Source: Pardosa pseudoannulata (lineage: Eukaryota; Arthropoda; Arachnida; Araneae; Lycosidae). Taken from it: a stretch of DNA of 64,000 nucleotides. The notes under the pieces are model-generated. The model saw only the letters and a program-made list of their open reading frames with translations, had not been told where the DNA came from and searched no databases. Position numbers and translations under genes: made by a program. Positions 52,031-64,000 of this stretch are shown here, in pieces (positions within the stretch are counted from its first letter, which is position 1; every line of letters begins with the position of its first letter). The DNA lies in NCBI GenBank assembly GCA_032207245.1, contig CM063502.1:114880697-114944696 (forward strand), in the 5' to 3' direction.

Positions 52031-53169
52031 ATGAGTATAATTAAATTTTAGGTTTTACCCATGGAAACTGAAAGAGATAAAATAACATATGAATAGAGCA
52101 TGAGAGGTCAGAAAATAAAAAAAAAATAATAAAAACTAGAATCGACATAAAAATGGCTCTCTTGGGCACTACAGAACAAAAAGTATTTTTCGGTGTAAAG
52201 TTATTTCATGACATGGTACACAAAAAGGGAATGTTATTTATTATTAAGAGGGTCCGTGACAGAAAATTCTATTTTTAAAAATTATCATTTTGTAATGAAA
52301 ATTTTTCTCCAATGTACGCTTATACATCGATTTTTATGCATATAAATGTTAAAAATTTTAAAATATAATTAAAAAAACTAAAAAAAAATAAAAATTTAAA
52401 TAAATTTTAATTTTAATATAACTCATGGATGTATAGTTTTTTAAACTTTTGTATAGAGAGAAGATAATAAAATAATTTTTCTTCGAGATTTGTTAGAATA
52501 TTGAATACAGATATTTTAATAATTCATAAAGTAAAATGTTTGGAACTTTTAGAGGGATTTTTGTTTTGTTTTGAGGGCAATATTTTGAAAACTATTTATT
52601 TTAATCAAATATCTCGAAGACAAATTAAAGAAAATATACTAAAAATTATCTTTATAAAATTTCAACTATGTAGTTTAAATAGAATGAGATGTATTCATTT
52701 GAATTTGAAAAAGTTTGAAAAAAAAAATAATTCTGAGATATGCAGCCTTAAAGATTCCAATACTTATCTTTTAAGAAATACCTGTGATTTCTTATATTTT
52801 ACTCTATTTTAAAGAATTATTTATGAAGATAAATTAAAATAATTTTAATGTAAAATGAATTTAGAATTAATTGACTATATGAAATTTCCCTTTTTTCAAT
52901 ATAGCCGATTAACTTACAGAATAATTTATATATGAGAACATTTTCCAAGAAAATTTACCTCCTGAAGACGGAGTGATATAAACTTACATTATAAAACAAA
53001 ACATAGCATTTGCTGATGTAAATATTTTAGAAACATTCAGTTTGCTTTATTTGATTAATAAAACTTTGTAATATATTTTAAGATTAAAAAATAGTGGTTT
53101 TTTTTACATTTAGGAGCCCCGGACCATCTTAAATATAAATTGCCTAGTAAAAACAGTTTTCTCTCTATT
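52031..53169. other. Repeat-derived AT-rich DNA
   Basis: Left part: the end of repeat R (to about 52240). From about 52950 to 53170 it is similar to 56060-56240, a diverged duplication. A 103-codon frame (52501-52812) is low-complexity and judged incidental. Confidence 0.55.
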
Positions 53170-53173
53170 TTAA

Positions 53174-53589
53174 CACCAAGCAAAAATTGCAAATGTTCAC
53201 AACGGGGCCAAACTTTTTTTTGTGTGTAATTTGTATTTTTTCAACATAAAACTATACATAAAAACAATATTTCAAAACAAACAATATTTTAAAACAAACT
53301 CTCTCTATTTATATATATTCCCTTTTTTGTTGCATGTTCCAAATATTTAATTTTTCATAAAACTTAGCTCATAAAATCGTCACATATACCAATTTGCGCA
53401 AACCACATATACCTAACACATCGTAGGGAGCCCAACAATCAAACTCCAATACGATTTTCATGTAACTGATAACATCTTTGATAGCCATGGCCTGAAGTGT
53501 TAAAACACCATGGCTATCATATCGGATAGCCAGTGTCTCAACGGAAATATCACTGGATATCACATATGATAGCCATGGCAGTCAAAGTG
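53174..53589. mobile_element. TTAA-flanked insertion ending in a palindrome
   Basis: Flanked by TTAA at 53170-53173 and 53590-53593. The paralogous duplicated segment near 56235-56245 lacks it, reading GTAATAGG where this copy has TTAATAGG after the insertion. Ends are CACCAAGC (left) and, reverse complemented, CACTTTGACTGCCATGG (right), in the style of piggyBac-like termini. The right end holds the palindromic cluster at 53480-53578. No transposase. Confidence 0.6.
53480..53578. repeat. Palindromic cluster
   Basis: CCATGGCTATCATAT (53508-53522) and its exact complement ATATGATAGCCATGG (53564-53578) form a 15-bp stem. A nested second stem uses GATAGCCAGTG and CACTGGATATC. A third copy of GATAGCCATGG lies at 53480. 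Confidence 0.85.
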
Positions 53590-53593
53590 TTAA

Positions 53594-53870
53594 TAGGATT
53601 CATTTGGTTTAGTTTGGAGCACTACGGTCTACTCTTTTGCTACCCGAAGGCCGCTTATGTAATAGGATTGAATATATTAACGTGGTACATAATCACAATT
53701 TAAAGGAATGGCGGTCAAGTACCTTTATTTTAAATTGTTGATTAGTTTGAGTAGAAGTTATACTACTGTTAGTTTTAATGTCGGGTAAAGAACATTAAAT
53801 CTAAGTCATTACAATTCTTAAGATTTAATATTTCAGTAGAAGCCTTTTGTAAAGCATCTAATGTTTTTAT
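53594..53870. repeat. Diverged duplicated segment, copy 1 (includes short repeat copy c)
   Basis: It is homologous to 56240-56490: shared order of GGAGCACTACGGTCTACT-type block, GGATTGAATATATTAA, CACAATTTAAAG, TTTAAATTGTTG and TTAAATCTAAGTCATT. Confidence 0.7.
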
Positions 53871-54880
53871 CTTTGAAATACTAATGTACATCATATATAT
53901 AGTTATAAATTTTTATTTATAAATTTTTATTTATAAAATATAACTATTGCATTTCTAATAAGCTAAAATAAAAGTATTAATCTAAACGTCTCAGGAGTAA
54001 TGTTAATTAGTCTTGATAATTTTGGGTAATTGCCACGAACTCGATTTGTTTTAACAATTTAAAGGACATCCTTTAAATTGGTATGAGCTGCAGCAATATG
54101 TATCTCATATTACGTTAAAGTAAAGTTTATAAAAATAATTACTAGCACCTACTTTTAATTCAAATGCTTGCCAAATCTAAGAAAAATATTTGAATCAAAT
54201 ATTATTTTCTGCATATAAGGCGCACTTCTATTCCCACAGTCATTTTTAGTTTGACGTACATTTTTCTGCTTTTTTCAGACCAAAATACTTTGATAATTTA
54301 CAAATAAACTACTTTATATACATGTAATAGAAGAATAGTACTATTAGTCTCTGAGGCAATTTATTTACTTAATACACGAGGGAAGTGTTCAGAAGACGAT
54401 ATTCAAATGAAATGTATCCATTCAAATTTTATTTAAGATGGTGATACTCTTATGCGTCATAGACCGATGAAAATTTTCAAAGATTTCTTCTCTCCTATTA
54501 TTCTATTCAGTAACAGATAAGAAAATACCTAGGGGTGTCATAAATATTGATTCTTTTTAAGAAATAACTTAGATATCTATATAAAGTTTATTCTGCCTAT
54601 TAATTGATTCTTTTGTTAATAATGCTGAAAAATTCATTAATTAATATTGAATTGTATGGTTTCTGACAGTTCACAAATCCCATTATGTTTTAAAAGGCTT
54701 GCAGACTGATTATATAAGTGTCGCCTAAATGAAAGTGTCACTGCTGTTATTGCGCATTGTGTAGTACACAGAAGAGTACTCATAGTTCTAGAGATAGTGG
54801 CTGTAAAAGCTGGGAACGCATGCAGTATCGGCAAATTACGACAGGTGCTTATGTGATAGCGTAGGAGCAAGTTCAACAGT
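53871..54880. other. Repeat-like AT-rich DNA
   Basis: 53940-54115 resembles the flank of the 182-bp array (48590-48760), with shared GTTAATTAGTCTTG and ATTTAAAGG-CATCCTTTAA blocks. Otherwise nothing was recognised. Confidence 0.5.
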
Positions 54881-54889
54881 ATCGTTTGT

Positions 54890-55230
54890 ATCATGGATGC
54901 CTCCAAATGTTGTCATGTGCAATTGTGGAATTTTTAATGGCAGGAAATGCCAGTGCTGGAGAAATTTATTGCATGAAATATATGTATGCCATAGAGTATA
55001 TGTCACGCAGATCAATATTACACCGATGTAGCGATTTTCGTAACGAACGAAGCAGAATGGAAGACAGGGCTTGACCAGATCGAGGGCATGTGATTTTCAC
55101 CCAAGGCGCAATTAAAGCTGAGAATTAACCACTCATGGTATATCCCTCGCGAGATAGTGGATGAAATGTCTGTGAATAAAGAAAGTGTTTATAGAATGCT
55201 GCATGAAAGGTTGCAATAGAGGTTACAAGC
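54890..55230 (+). pseudogene. Mariner-type transposase N-terminal remnant (HTH domain)
   Basis: Plus-strand fragments align in order with the first helix-turn-helix of mariner-like transposases: VEFLMAGNASAGEIYCMKYM, then AIEYMSRRSILHRCSDFRNE and RSRMEDRA. A second helix-turn-helix follows: SREIVDEMSVNKESVYRMLH. Between and after them are stops and frame changes, and no catalytic DDD domain follows. This domain binds the element's terminal repeats. It is a dead fragment. Confidence 0.7.
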
Positions 55231-57270
55231 TCGGAGTTTCTTCACCATCCTCTCGGAGATCGCTGGGATGTCTGTTTCAACCGCCAAGGCAGCTTTATCT
55301 ATCTTGTTCCGTATCTCTTACTTTTTATTTCGTATACTAATAGCAATACAATTCAACCATCTGTTATACTGACAGTTGTGCAATTTTCATTTGGATGAAC
55401 TTTATACAATGATGGACTTCTAAAGGTTAAAAAACGCTAGGAGAAATATATGTGTATAACGACTATGTAGAGAAGTATTATAATAACAAATGTAAGAAGT
55501 TTCAGTTTCAATTATTTTACATTGATAATTAAAACTTTACGGTAGCCTTTCGTGGTATAAGCATATAGCATCATTAAAAAAAGATAACTGGTAGGAGAAA
55601 ATGAATAATGGATTTTTAAATTACATTTTTTTACTCATTGTTCCAGAAATTCTTAATCTAATTCCAGCTACTTCTCATTTAGGAACTCGTGATTTCTTAA
55701 AAATCCAAGGATGTTGACTTACAATCGATAAAATTGAATGAAAAATGATAAAACGTTGTTTCTGAAAAAAAAAATAAAGTGAAATATGTTTGAACTCAAA
55801 AATTATGAATCTCTATATGATTCATGAATGTTATCTGTAATTTATAAAATTCTTTTAAGTATTTTCCCTGTAGGAAATTCTTGATAACAATAAGAAAAAA
55901 GAGAATAAATAACCTGATTGTTGAAACAAGATAGGGGTGATAAAATCGTAAAATAATGATTTCAAATATTTATAAAGAATATTTATTATATTTATAAGTT
56001 AGGAAATTTTGCAACCACCTCAAAATTTTATGAAGTTCTGTATATAATAATTTATAATATTTCCAAGGAAATTTACCACCTAAAGATGGAGTGGTAAAAG
56101 CTAACATTATTAATCGAATTTTATTTGATTTACAAAACTTTCTAGTATATTTTAAGATTAAAAAAGATTTTTTATTACGAAATTTATGTTTCCCGGACTG
56201 TCTTAAATATAAGTTGTCTAGTAAAAGCCATTTTCTCTCGTTTGTAATAGGTTTGGTTTGACTACGGTTTGGTGACACTACGGTCTACTGTTTTAGCTAC
56301 AAGAGGGCTAAAAAGTAACTTTTGTAACAGGATTGAGTACATTAAAGTGGAACATGAGTCACAATTTAAAGCACCTTTAATTTAAATTGTTGGTTATTTG
56401 ACAATGTTACAATATTGCTAATTTTAATGGCGAGTAAACACTATTAAATCTAAAGTCATTCTTTAGTTTTAATATTTAAGTAGATTCAGATTTATTAGAA
56501 TCGGAGTTAAGCCGGTTAAGTTAAATTTTGTATAAAGCGGAAATAAAATTTACTTAATGGATTGAAACCATCTTTTTTATAGTTACAGTAAGTATTTATT
56601 AAATATGTCAAATTATTACAAAAATTTAACGGACCATTAGCAGAAATGTTTAAAAGGTTTATTAAATTTTTTTTTCTCCTGAAGGATGAAAATTTGGTGT
56701 CTCGCTGCATAATTTCGCCCTTTTTTACAAAGCATCACATCAATGGAAGAAGCCGAAGCCTGTTCATCAAAGCATATTGCCATTTCCAATGTGTTTCTTT
56801 TATCAAAAATTATTAATTTTTTATTTCGTATTTAAAATGTATAATTACAGAATTTAAAATTTTTTGCTTAATTTTCAATTTTTATACTTTAATTAATTAT
56901 CACAGGTTGAACGAAAGCCGATTTAGAAGGAGTGTACTGCACTGACTTGTCAAATATGTGATGTTTGTACAGAAGAAATGAAGAAAAGTGATCGTGAAAT
57001 CTTCTGTAGGTGTAAAGATTCTTCATAAAATATATCTTACCATGTACTATTTAAAAAGATAAAGTTTTATGATTTGGAATGTATGTAACTAGAGAAGTGT
57101 AGCACCTTATCTTCTTAGTAGTTTAATGCAGTCTTATGATCATTACTTTTTAAATATAATTTGAGAGATTAAACAAATGTAACATGTTATCTTTTAAAGT
57201 TTAGCTCATTTCTCAACGAGAGATTATTTGAATACATTATGATGACAGATTATATATGCTGTTTTATATA
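55231..57270. other. Duplicated AT-rich segments
   Basis: 55840-56060 resembles 57560-57790; 56060-56240 resembles 52950-53170; 56240-56490 (with short repeat copy d near 56262) resembles 53594-53870. No gene was recognised. Confidence 0.55.
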
Positions 57271-57273
57271 ATG

Positions 57274-57625
57274 GTCGATAAATGCTATAATATAATGATT
57301 TCTGTTGATTGTGTTTTAAAAGAGAAAGAGGGGAAATATATTTGCACATAAAATTGATGAATATGGAGATGAATAATGAAAGCTTTATGTAATTTATAAA
57401 AGTTTTAATAATATTTTGTCTTTAAGAAATTCCAATGGCCGGAAAGGATGGTTGATAAATACTATAATATTATGATTTCTGTTGATTGTGTTTTAAAAGA
57501 AAAAGAGGTGAAATATGTTTGCACGCAAAAATGATGAATATGTAGATGAATAATGAACGCTTTCTGTAATTCATAAAATTTTTAATAATATTTTGTCTTT
57601 AAGAAATTCCCGTTAACAACTGTCA
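57274..57625. repeat. Tandem duplication, unit about 177 bp
   Basis: ATGATTTCTGTTGATTGTGT occurs at 57295 and 57472. The units share TTTTAAAAGA, GATGAATA and TTTTGTCTTTAAGAAATTCC in phase. Confidence 0.88.
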
Positions 57626-59990
57626 TAAGAATAAATAATAAATAGCTAGATTGTTGAAGCAAGGCAGAAAAAATGAAGACATATAATAGTCATTTCAAAT
57701 AGTTATAAAGAATCTTTATTATCTTTATGAATTAGGACATTTTGCAACCATCACAAAATTTTAGGAAGTTTCGTATATTTATTCGACAAATCTACGATGT
57801 TTAACCCAAGGAGAAACATTGAAAATTGGCTGTAAAATCTTTAGGATATTATAATCTACAGATTCTTTATAAAATAAATCTTATCGTGTATTACTTAAAG
57901 ATATTAGTTTATTTATTTTTTACTCTTTGTTATACATTTAATGAGATTAGTGTAGCACATCAACTTTCCAATATTTTAAAGAAGTTACATAATCATTCAT
58001 TTTAAACATCTTTTGTGAGAAAAATAAACTTTATATATTATCCGATAAAATTTGGATCATATTTTTAAACGAAAGATTAGGTGCATATATTATAAAGGAA
58101 GAACACTATGTTGTTTTATAGGTTGATTAATAAATGCTGTAATATTAGACAGTATCTGTTATTTGTACAGAACTATTTTTTAGCTCTTATGTAATTAAAG
58201 ATTTTTTCCGGAGTTACTTCACATATAAATAAATTAGAATGATTTAAAAGTAATGTGTGTTTAACATGATCAACGATGACCAACTCAATTTTCTTGAGAG
58301 ATATTCTCAGATTATTTTTAGATTCAATTTAATTTTATTTATGTGCTTTTTTAAAAAAATTACATCATTTCTTAATGTTATTATTTTATGTAGTAGAATT
58401 ATTTTACTTATAGCTGTGAATGCAGCATTTCCTTTGAGTATCTTAAGCAAAGTCAGCAATTATTTCTACCAACATTATACATGCATTTGTTTGCTCAGAA
58501 ATACGTAAAGTCCCAGAAAGAATTATTGACCCTAAATGGGTAGACGTTTTACTTACGCGAGCAAGGGTAGACAGTCGTAATACTTACGACTATCCTAAAA
58601 TCTATTGTGTTTTGATTAAGTAGGTGATGAAAAGCAAATATTTACTTTTAAAAAAATCGGGAATTTGCTAAGGCAGTAAGTGCTGAAATAATTTTTAATA
58701 AATTATTTTATATAATTTATTACTTCATGTTATATTTAGATGATTATAACCGTTTGTTCATAAAATAAATAAATAATATATTACTTAGGCATATCTTATT
58801 TAAATTACCACACTTTTGGGTCTGTTAATACGTGTTTACAAGTTGACTGTTAACATATGCGGTGTATCTATATAGCGGTTGAGTATCTGAAAAAATTGCA
58901 TTTTTCCTGTTATCAAACCAACAATAGTTTTGTAGTTAAACGCTTTAAACGTGCTCATATTATTTGATCTGTCTGTTTTTTTTTTTTTGTCATACTGTAC
59001 CTACCCAATGTACCGTGGTGTATATTATCAGCGGATGCTATTTTTATGGACATTTGTGACCAACACATTTATGTCGGAGTCAACTAATGCGATAGTATGG
59101 GGAGGCCAAAATAACTGTATTTTGACAAAAAATTAAAATGTTTACGAGAGATTCTTTCGGCTTTGGAATTACGAACAAGAAAAGTTAGTTTAGCTTGGTT
59201 TGTATCCTATTTGGCATATTTGGCAACACGATGGCAAATGAGACCTGAAATCTACTACTAAAGTCAGTAGCGTGTGGTATATACGCTAAGGCGGCTTGGC
59301 TATCCGAAATAACCGTACCTAACATAGCGAGAACGATAAACAATTCATGATACAGGTATATAGAAAATCTTATATTTAAATGTCCAAATATTATCAAAAA
59401 AGTGGATATTTTCTCCCTCTACTATAAACAAATTAGACAAAACATGTCCTTGACACGCATTGAAGATGTACTACATGGAATAGCTCGGCAGTTGGCCTCC
59501 CACTGTTTCCCAAGAAGTTGTAGTTGAAGAGATAGTTGTAATTATAAGGAACGTCTACTCGTTTAGGATTAAATATCTCATATTAGAAAAGGTATCATCG
59601 GCTAAGAAGCATTGGCCAGTAAAAAGCGTTGAAAACTAAAAATGCTAAAGGAAAAAGGAATCGCGATGATTTATCAATAGTCTGGACCCAATCTGCAGAA
59701 GACCGATAGACATGTCCCGCAGTTGAACTGGTGCTAAACAAAGCTGCTTTTTTTAAAGGTTCTTCATAGGATTTTTGATGAATTTTTTTCGATGGTGCAG
59801 TCCGGAAGTCAGAATACTTGCTGTTTGATTCCTGGAAAAGTAAAATAATGAATTATAGAAAAGGCCATTTTTATGTGTGATTTATATTACATGCTCAATT
59901 GTATACATCTCTCTCTCAAGCACATTTATACAAAAACATGTTGATATTCATTGCACAAACACGAAAAATCTAAAATGATATAACAACAAT
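57626..59990. other. Intergenic, mostly anonymous
   Basis: AT-rich DNA. A short palindrome AGTCGTAA-TAC-TTACGACT lies at 58573-58591. The patch 59210-59760 is less AT-rich and may be an old element, but I cannot name it. Confidence 0.5.
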
Positions 59991-60393
59991 ATTCATGAAA
60001 GTAAGTACTGCTAAATACTGGAGTTGTTTCAATAAAGAAAATATTTATTGTAAGAAAAATATAAATTAATTATACTGGAGATCAGGGGTGGCTAAGATAT
60101 GGCCCGCCAATAGAATTTTGCAGTCCGAACAGTAATTCATGAAATTTATAATTGAAATACATATCACATTTATTATAATAAATACAATTCATTTGATTGA
60201 TTTATGGATTATTATATATACAAAAAATATATTTATGATAATAAAACAAAACTTATAATATTCATGAAAGTAAGTACTGCTAAATACTGGAGTTGTTTCA
60301 ATAAAGAAAATATTTATTGTAAGAAAAATATAAATTAATTATACTGGAGATCAGGGGTGGCTAAGATATGGCCCGCCAATAGAATTTTGCAGT
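59991..60393. repeat. 134-bp identical direct repeat ending in a hAT-like terminus
   Basis: 59991-60124 and 60260-60393 appear identical base for base, 269 bp apart. Each contains CAGGGGTGGCTAAGATATGG followed by CCCGCC, which resembles the CAGGGGTG...GGCCCGC ends of some hAT transposons. Confidence 0.85.
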
Positions 60394-60561
60394 TAAAACA
60401 GTACATATATAATTAAATGAATACATTTATATCTTACATTTTTATTATATAATATAAATTGTTCTATATTCTTTAATATTGTATATAAATTTGTATGTAT
60501 ATTTATTTATGAGTAATCATAAAAACAACAACTTTAATAATTATGTATTAATTTCCCTTTG

Positions 60562-60613
60562 TATATATATATATATATATATATATCTATATATATATAT
60601 ATATATATATATA
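60562..60613. repeat. (TA)n microsatellite
   Basis: About 25 TA units with one CTA interruption. Confidence 0.95.
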
Positions 60614-60619
60614 ATACTG

Positions 60620-63600
60620 CTCACCGAGTATTTTCGGTTGGCCAGACCTGCTACAGACAAAACTGCTTAAATCAATTAAGAGAAACCTTTTTTAAAATTA
60701 ATACTTATATATTAGTTTCTCTATATTATGGAATCAAGAAGTTGCTTTTAGAGGATAGTAAACGAGATTTCTTAAAAAAGAAATGATATTTAGAAAATTC
60801 ATGAAAAAATTTAGTAGATGTAGGATACTAATAGCATTATTTTTCTAGATTTCTCGAACAGTCTGTCAAGTTTTAATCTAGATTAAAATACAAATGTCAT
60901 ATCAGTAAACAAAACTTATTTTTTGATGAAGAGTTTTGTTTTCTTGTCAAATTTACAGCAGATTTGTTTACTAAAAATATGCAGTAAAAAACATAATAGC
61001 GAAGTAAAATGTTTCATATTATGCATTTAGTCACTAATGGTTTTGTAAACTTTGAAATAAATTTGTCTTTTTTAAGAGAGAAGTGATTAGATTTTGTAGT
61101 AGAATCAACTAAAGAGAATTTTATGCCAACCCACTGATACCCATTAAAATGTACTTTAATGATATTTGGCCCTTTTCCACAAATTCAAGTTTCTTGTGAG
61201 GAAAGTTTTAATATGATACAGAATTTCATGTTAATAGCTGAAATATTTATACTTAAGACCGTATCAAACGTCAATATGTACGAGTTGAAAGAGCAATGGT
61301 TTCAGTTTTCGATTCTTTTTTTCCTATGAAAACCTCACAGATTTCAAATGAGATAGCAAAACATTTTCAGACTATTAAAGGCCTTATATTACGTCAACTT
61401 GAGCCAAAATTATTTAAGTGAAAATTTTCACTATAAATCGCTATAAATGCATTCTTCATTGGTAAAAGGAATGGTAAACTAAATCCGTAGCATTTTCAAT
61501 ATGTAAAGGTTGACACTAATTAAGACCTAAAAAATTAAAAGATTAACGTATCAAGTGAAGGTATTTTATATTTATAAACGTTAAGAATATACAGTCATAC
61601 TATTTTTCTCTACAATACCAAGAAAATAAGTTTCTGCTTACATAATAGAAAGGTTGATATTTGGAGATTCACAAAAACCATAATAAATTATTACGAACTA
61701 AACTAACTTTATTTATATGCAGTATTAAAAATTGCAAACAAAAATATGCTGCTTTAAGAAAAAATATAAGTCATTAAAAGGCGTTGAGTATATTTTGGAA
61801 GCAATGTTTTTAAAAAATTTAATGAAATAAAATTTTCACCAATTAAGAAGAAAGTTTTAAAGGTCATTCCTATTGAGAATTAGTTTTTGATGGCATTTTA
61901 ACTTACAATAGCATCAAAGCCCTTGATAACATAGATCTTTTTTCTATTCAGTGTTATTTTGAATTAAAAACTCGCAATTAACTTGTGAGGATTTCCTTCT
62001 TTCATTAAGATTTTATCATAATTAAGAAGCTCAATAGTTAAAAGTCGCAGTTTGTTTTAATTGCATCATATTCTGACAATAATAATGGTATCTCAATGTG
62101 CACAGAATTTTCATAAACTAACAAGTAGAAAATATTGGTCAAAGTGCTCCCAATAAATCGTCAAACGAAACAAATCATAAATCATACTGTTCAGAAATAA
62201 CTATAATTAAATATATTATTTAATGAACTGTTTTATATTCCTTTAGTATACATAGCCTTTTTAGTCTCGTGAACATTAAGCTGTAATTTTAATGCCAAGG
62301 GAGTAGGGTCACATTAAGGAAATATGTGTTCTGGATGGAGGAAAAGTGTCATAAAATATATTTTTTAGCAAACTTCAAGCTTAAATCGCTTCCAAACCAT
62401 CAAAAATATGAGTAGTAAATCTTAGTAATTCTGACTTCAGTGGTATTTCCTCTAGAGAATACGAATAGATGCTTTTATCTAATTTTTATGTAAAACATTC
62501 TTTTATAAAATAGGAGAAAAAATATGCTAGATGAGCTTTAAGAATGAAATAATATTTTGAACCATTAAACTTTCAAAGACAACTAAAAAAATAAGGGTTT
62601 TGAATTTTATCTAGGATTTGGTTTCGTTTGGTCTGGAGCACTACGTTCTACTATCTTCCCATACGAAAATGTTTCTCAGGGATTTTGTCTCAATCTGTTT
62701 GAATCTGTTATTTATGCTTTATTAGGTACTGACAGTTTAAATGCTAAATATTTATCATAGTTATTATTGCTTTTCAGTTATATATTTTTAAATTGGACAA
62801 GACATTCAAGAAATCATTTATAAAATTAGATAAATCAATACTGTGTGTTGATCATTGATAATATTCTCTAATGTCTATAAGTTCAAATCAAAAACATAAA
62901 AACATGATTGAATTCCATTGATATAAAAACATGGAAGAAAATAAATATTGATATTAAGCTAGAGCTTTATTCTAATATAAAAAGTTTAAGGAAAATTTCA
63001 GTAATTTTATTGAGACTGAATATGAGTATTAAATAATCAATTTTGCGTTCTTTTAGCAGAAATAGTACCTTTCGAGACTTAAAGTCATTATAACTGCTTT
63101 TCATCGATTCATTTTAAAACTAAAAGTTCTGTTACTTTTAGAATCAATTTTTTACAAGCTATTTTAATAATGCTGTAGCTTTGAAAAAAATATTTATTTT
63201 TTTCACTGCAAATAGTATCTTTTTCAAATAACATAGAAAATACACATTAAATAAAAAGTTTAAATTCACGCATGGTAACGTTTAAAATATATGTATTAGA
63301 AACTAAGCTTTTTATATTAAATTGAAATAAAATACATGTTTTATTCTGCAAGCCTGAAACTTTATACGTATAGATTTTAGCGTAAAAAAACTATAAAAAA
63401 CTATTGAGAAATTGAAAATCTAAAACATTATCATTTATCTTGCTATAAAATAAAATATATTACTCGTGTTTATATAATTGAAGTGCGCAGAATCAAAAAA
63501 TAATCAGCTTTTATTCAGTTATAAAAAGCTAGTTTTTAATTTACAAATTTCAAAAGTTATTTTGTGGGTAAGTGGATGTCTATGTTTTTACTTGGTATAC

Positions 63601-63700
63601 ATATTTTATGACTTATTAAATGTATCTGATTTATAATAAAACTAATAATTTTATAAAGCCAGAACATTATTAATAACCTAGGAAAAATTTTATTCTAAAT
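60620..63700. other. Intergenic, nothing recognised except short repeat copy e
   Basis: AT-rich DNA without a supported ORF. A copy of the dispersed block (GGTCTGGAGCACTACGTTCT) lies at about 62629-62648. Confidence 0.55.
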
Positions 63701-63709
63701 AGAAGAGAC

Positions 63710-64000
63710 CTTTTTATTTTATACTGAATCATAAATAGACTGTTATAATGAAGACTATTCTGCTCGAAAGATACTATGTCCTCTTAAAGAAAAGGAAATT
63801 AAAAAAACTATTGCTAACTTTAATGCAGAATTACAGAACGTTTATTTTATATTGAATCAAAAATAAGCAATTATAATGAAGACTATTCAGCTCCAAAGAT
63901 TTCTTCTTAAGGTAAAGAGCTTTAAGAAAATTACTGCCAACTTTATTGCAGAACTACAAAATGTTTATTTTGTATTGAATTAAAAATAAGCAATTATAAT
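63710..64000. repeat. Tandem repeat of about 125 bp running off the window
   Basis: TTATAATGAAGACTATTC recurs at 63743 and 63871, and its start (TTATAAT) is reached again at the last bases (63994). Shared CTTTAATGCAGAA-type and GTTTATTTTATATTGAAT-type words confirm about 2.3 units. It probably continues outside. Confidence 0.85.

Noticed and set aside
52501..52812. 103-codon plus-strand ORF
   Set aside because: Lys/Ile/Leu/Phe-rich low-complexity translation in repeat-derived DNA, with no family resemblance.

Overview
The window looks like nuclear DNA of an invertebrate animal, most likely a mollusc and perhaps an octopod cephalopod. It is very AT-rich, with long (TA)n, (TG)n and (AC)n microsatellites, tRNA-headed SINE-like copies, Tc1/mariner, hAT, TTAA-type and LINE remnants, and one gene spread over about 18 kb by seven GT-AG introns. 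The animal call is firm. The cephalopod call is inference from genome texture, intron style and repeat types, not from a diagnostic gene.

The only convincing protein-coding gene is on the minus strand. It has eight coding exons between 31136 and 13354 that join in frame into a 601-residue BTB-BACK-Kelch protein with six Kelch blades. It best fits KLHL8, a substrate receptor for CUL3 ubiquitin ligases. A more CpG-rich patch near 33.3-33.45 kb, with an NRF-1-like motif, a possible splice donor and a 13-codon upstream ORF, is the probable promoter and noncoding first exon. Downstream of the stop, 6.0-13.35 kb holds no other gene and may include a long 3' UTR.

Region by region: 1-6.0 kb is repeat-rich intergenic DNA with a decayed Tc1-type transposase, a TA/TG microsatellite, two SINE-like copies and an isolated TATA-type promoter candidate. 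6.0-33.4 kb is the KLHL8-like locus, almost free of recognisable mobile elements except two large intronic inverted repeats, one of them about 100 nt from an exon. 34.5-36.54 kb is a broken jockey-like LINE. 39.2-41.75 kb is an old tandem array in which one copy holds a 5'-truncated LINE with a target duplication and the next holds a TTAA-type element. 42-52 kb is dominated by tandem repeats (units of about 320, 193, 182 and 768 bp), with a solo or 3' LTR and a small hAT-type MITE. 53-58 kb holds diverged duplicated segments, a TTAA-flanked insertion ending in a palindrome, and a mariner transposase N-terminal remnant. 58-64 kb is mostly anonymous AT-rich DNA, with a 134-bp duplicated hAT-like end and a tandem repeat running off the window edge.

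There is no operon-like organisation. The most interesting observation is the combination of inverted-repeat introns in a KLHL8-like gene, which would form long double-stranded RNA in the pre-mRNA, with a sharply element-poor gene body beside element-rich flanks.
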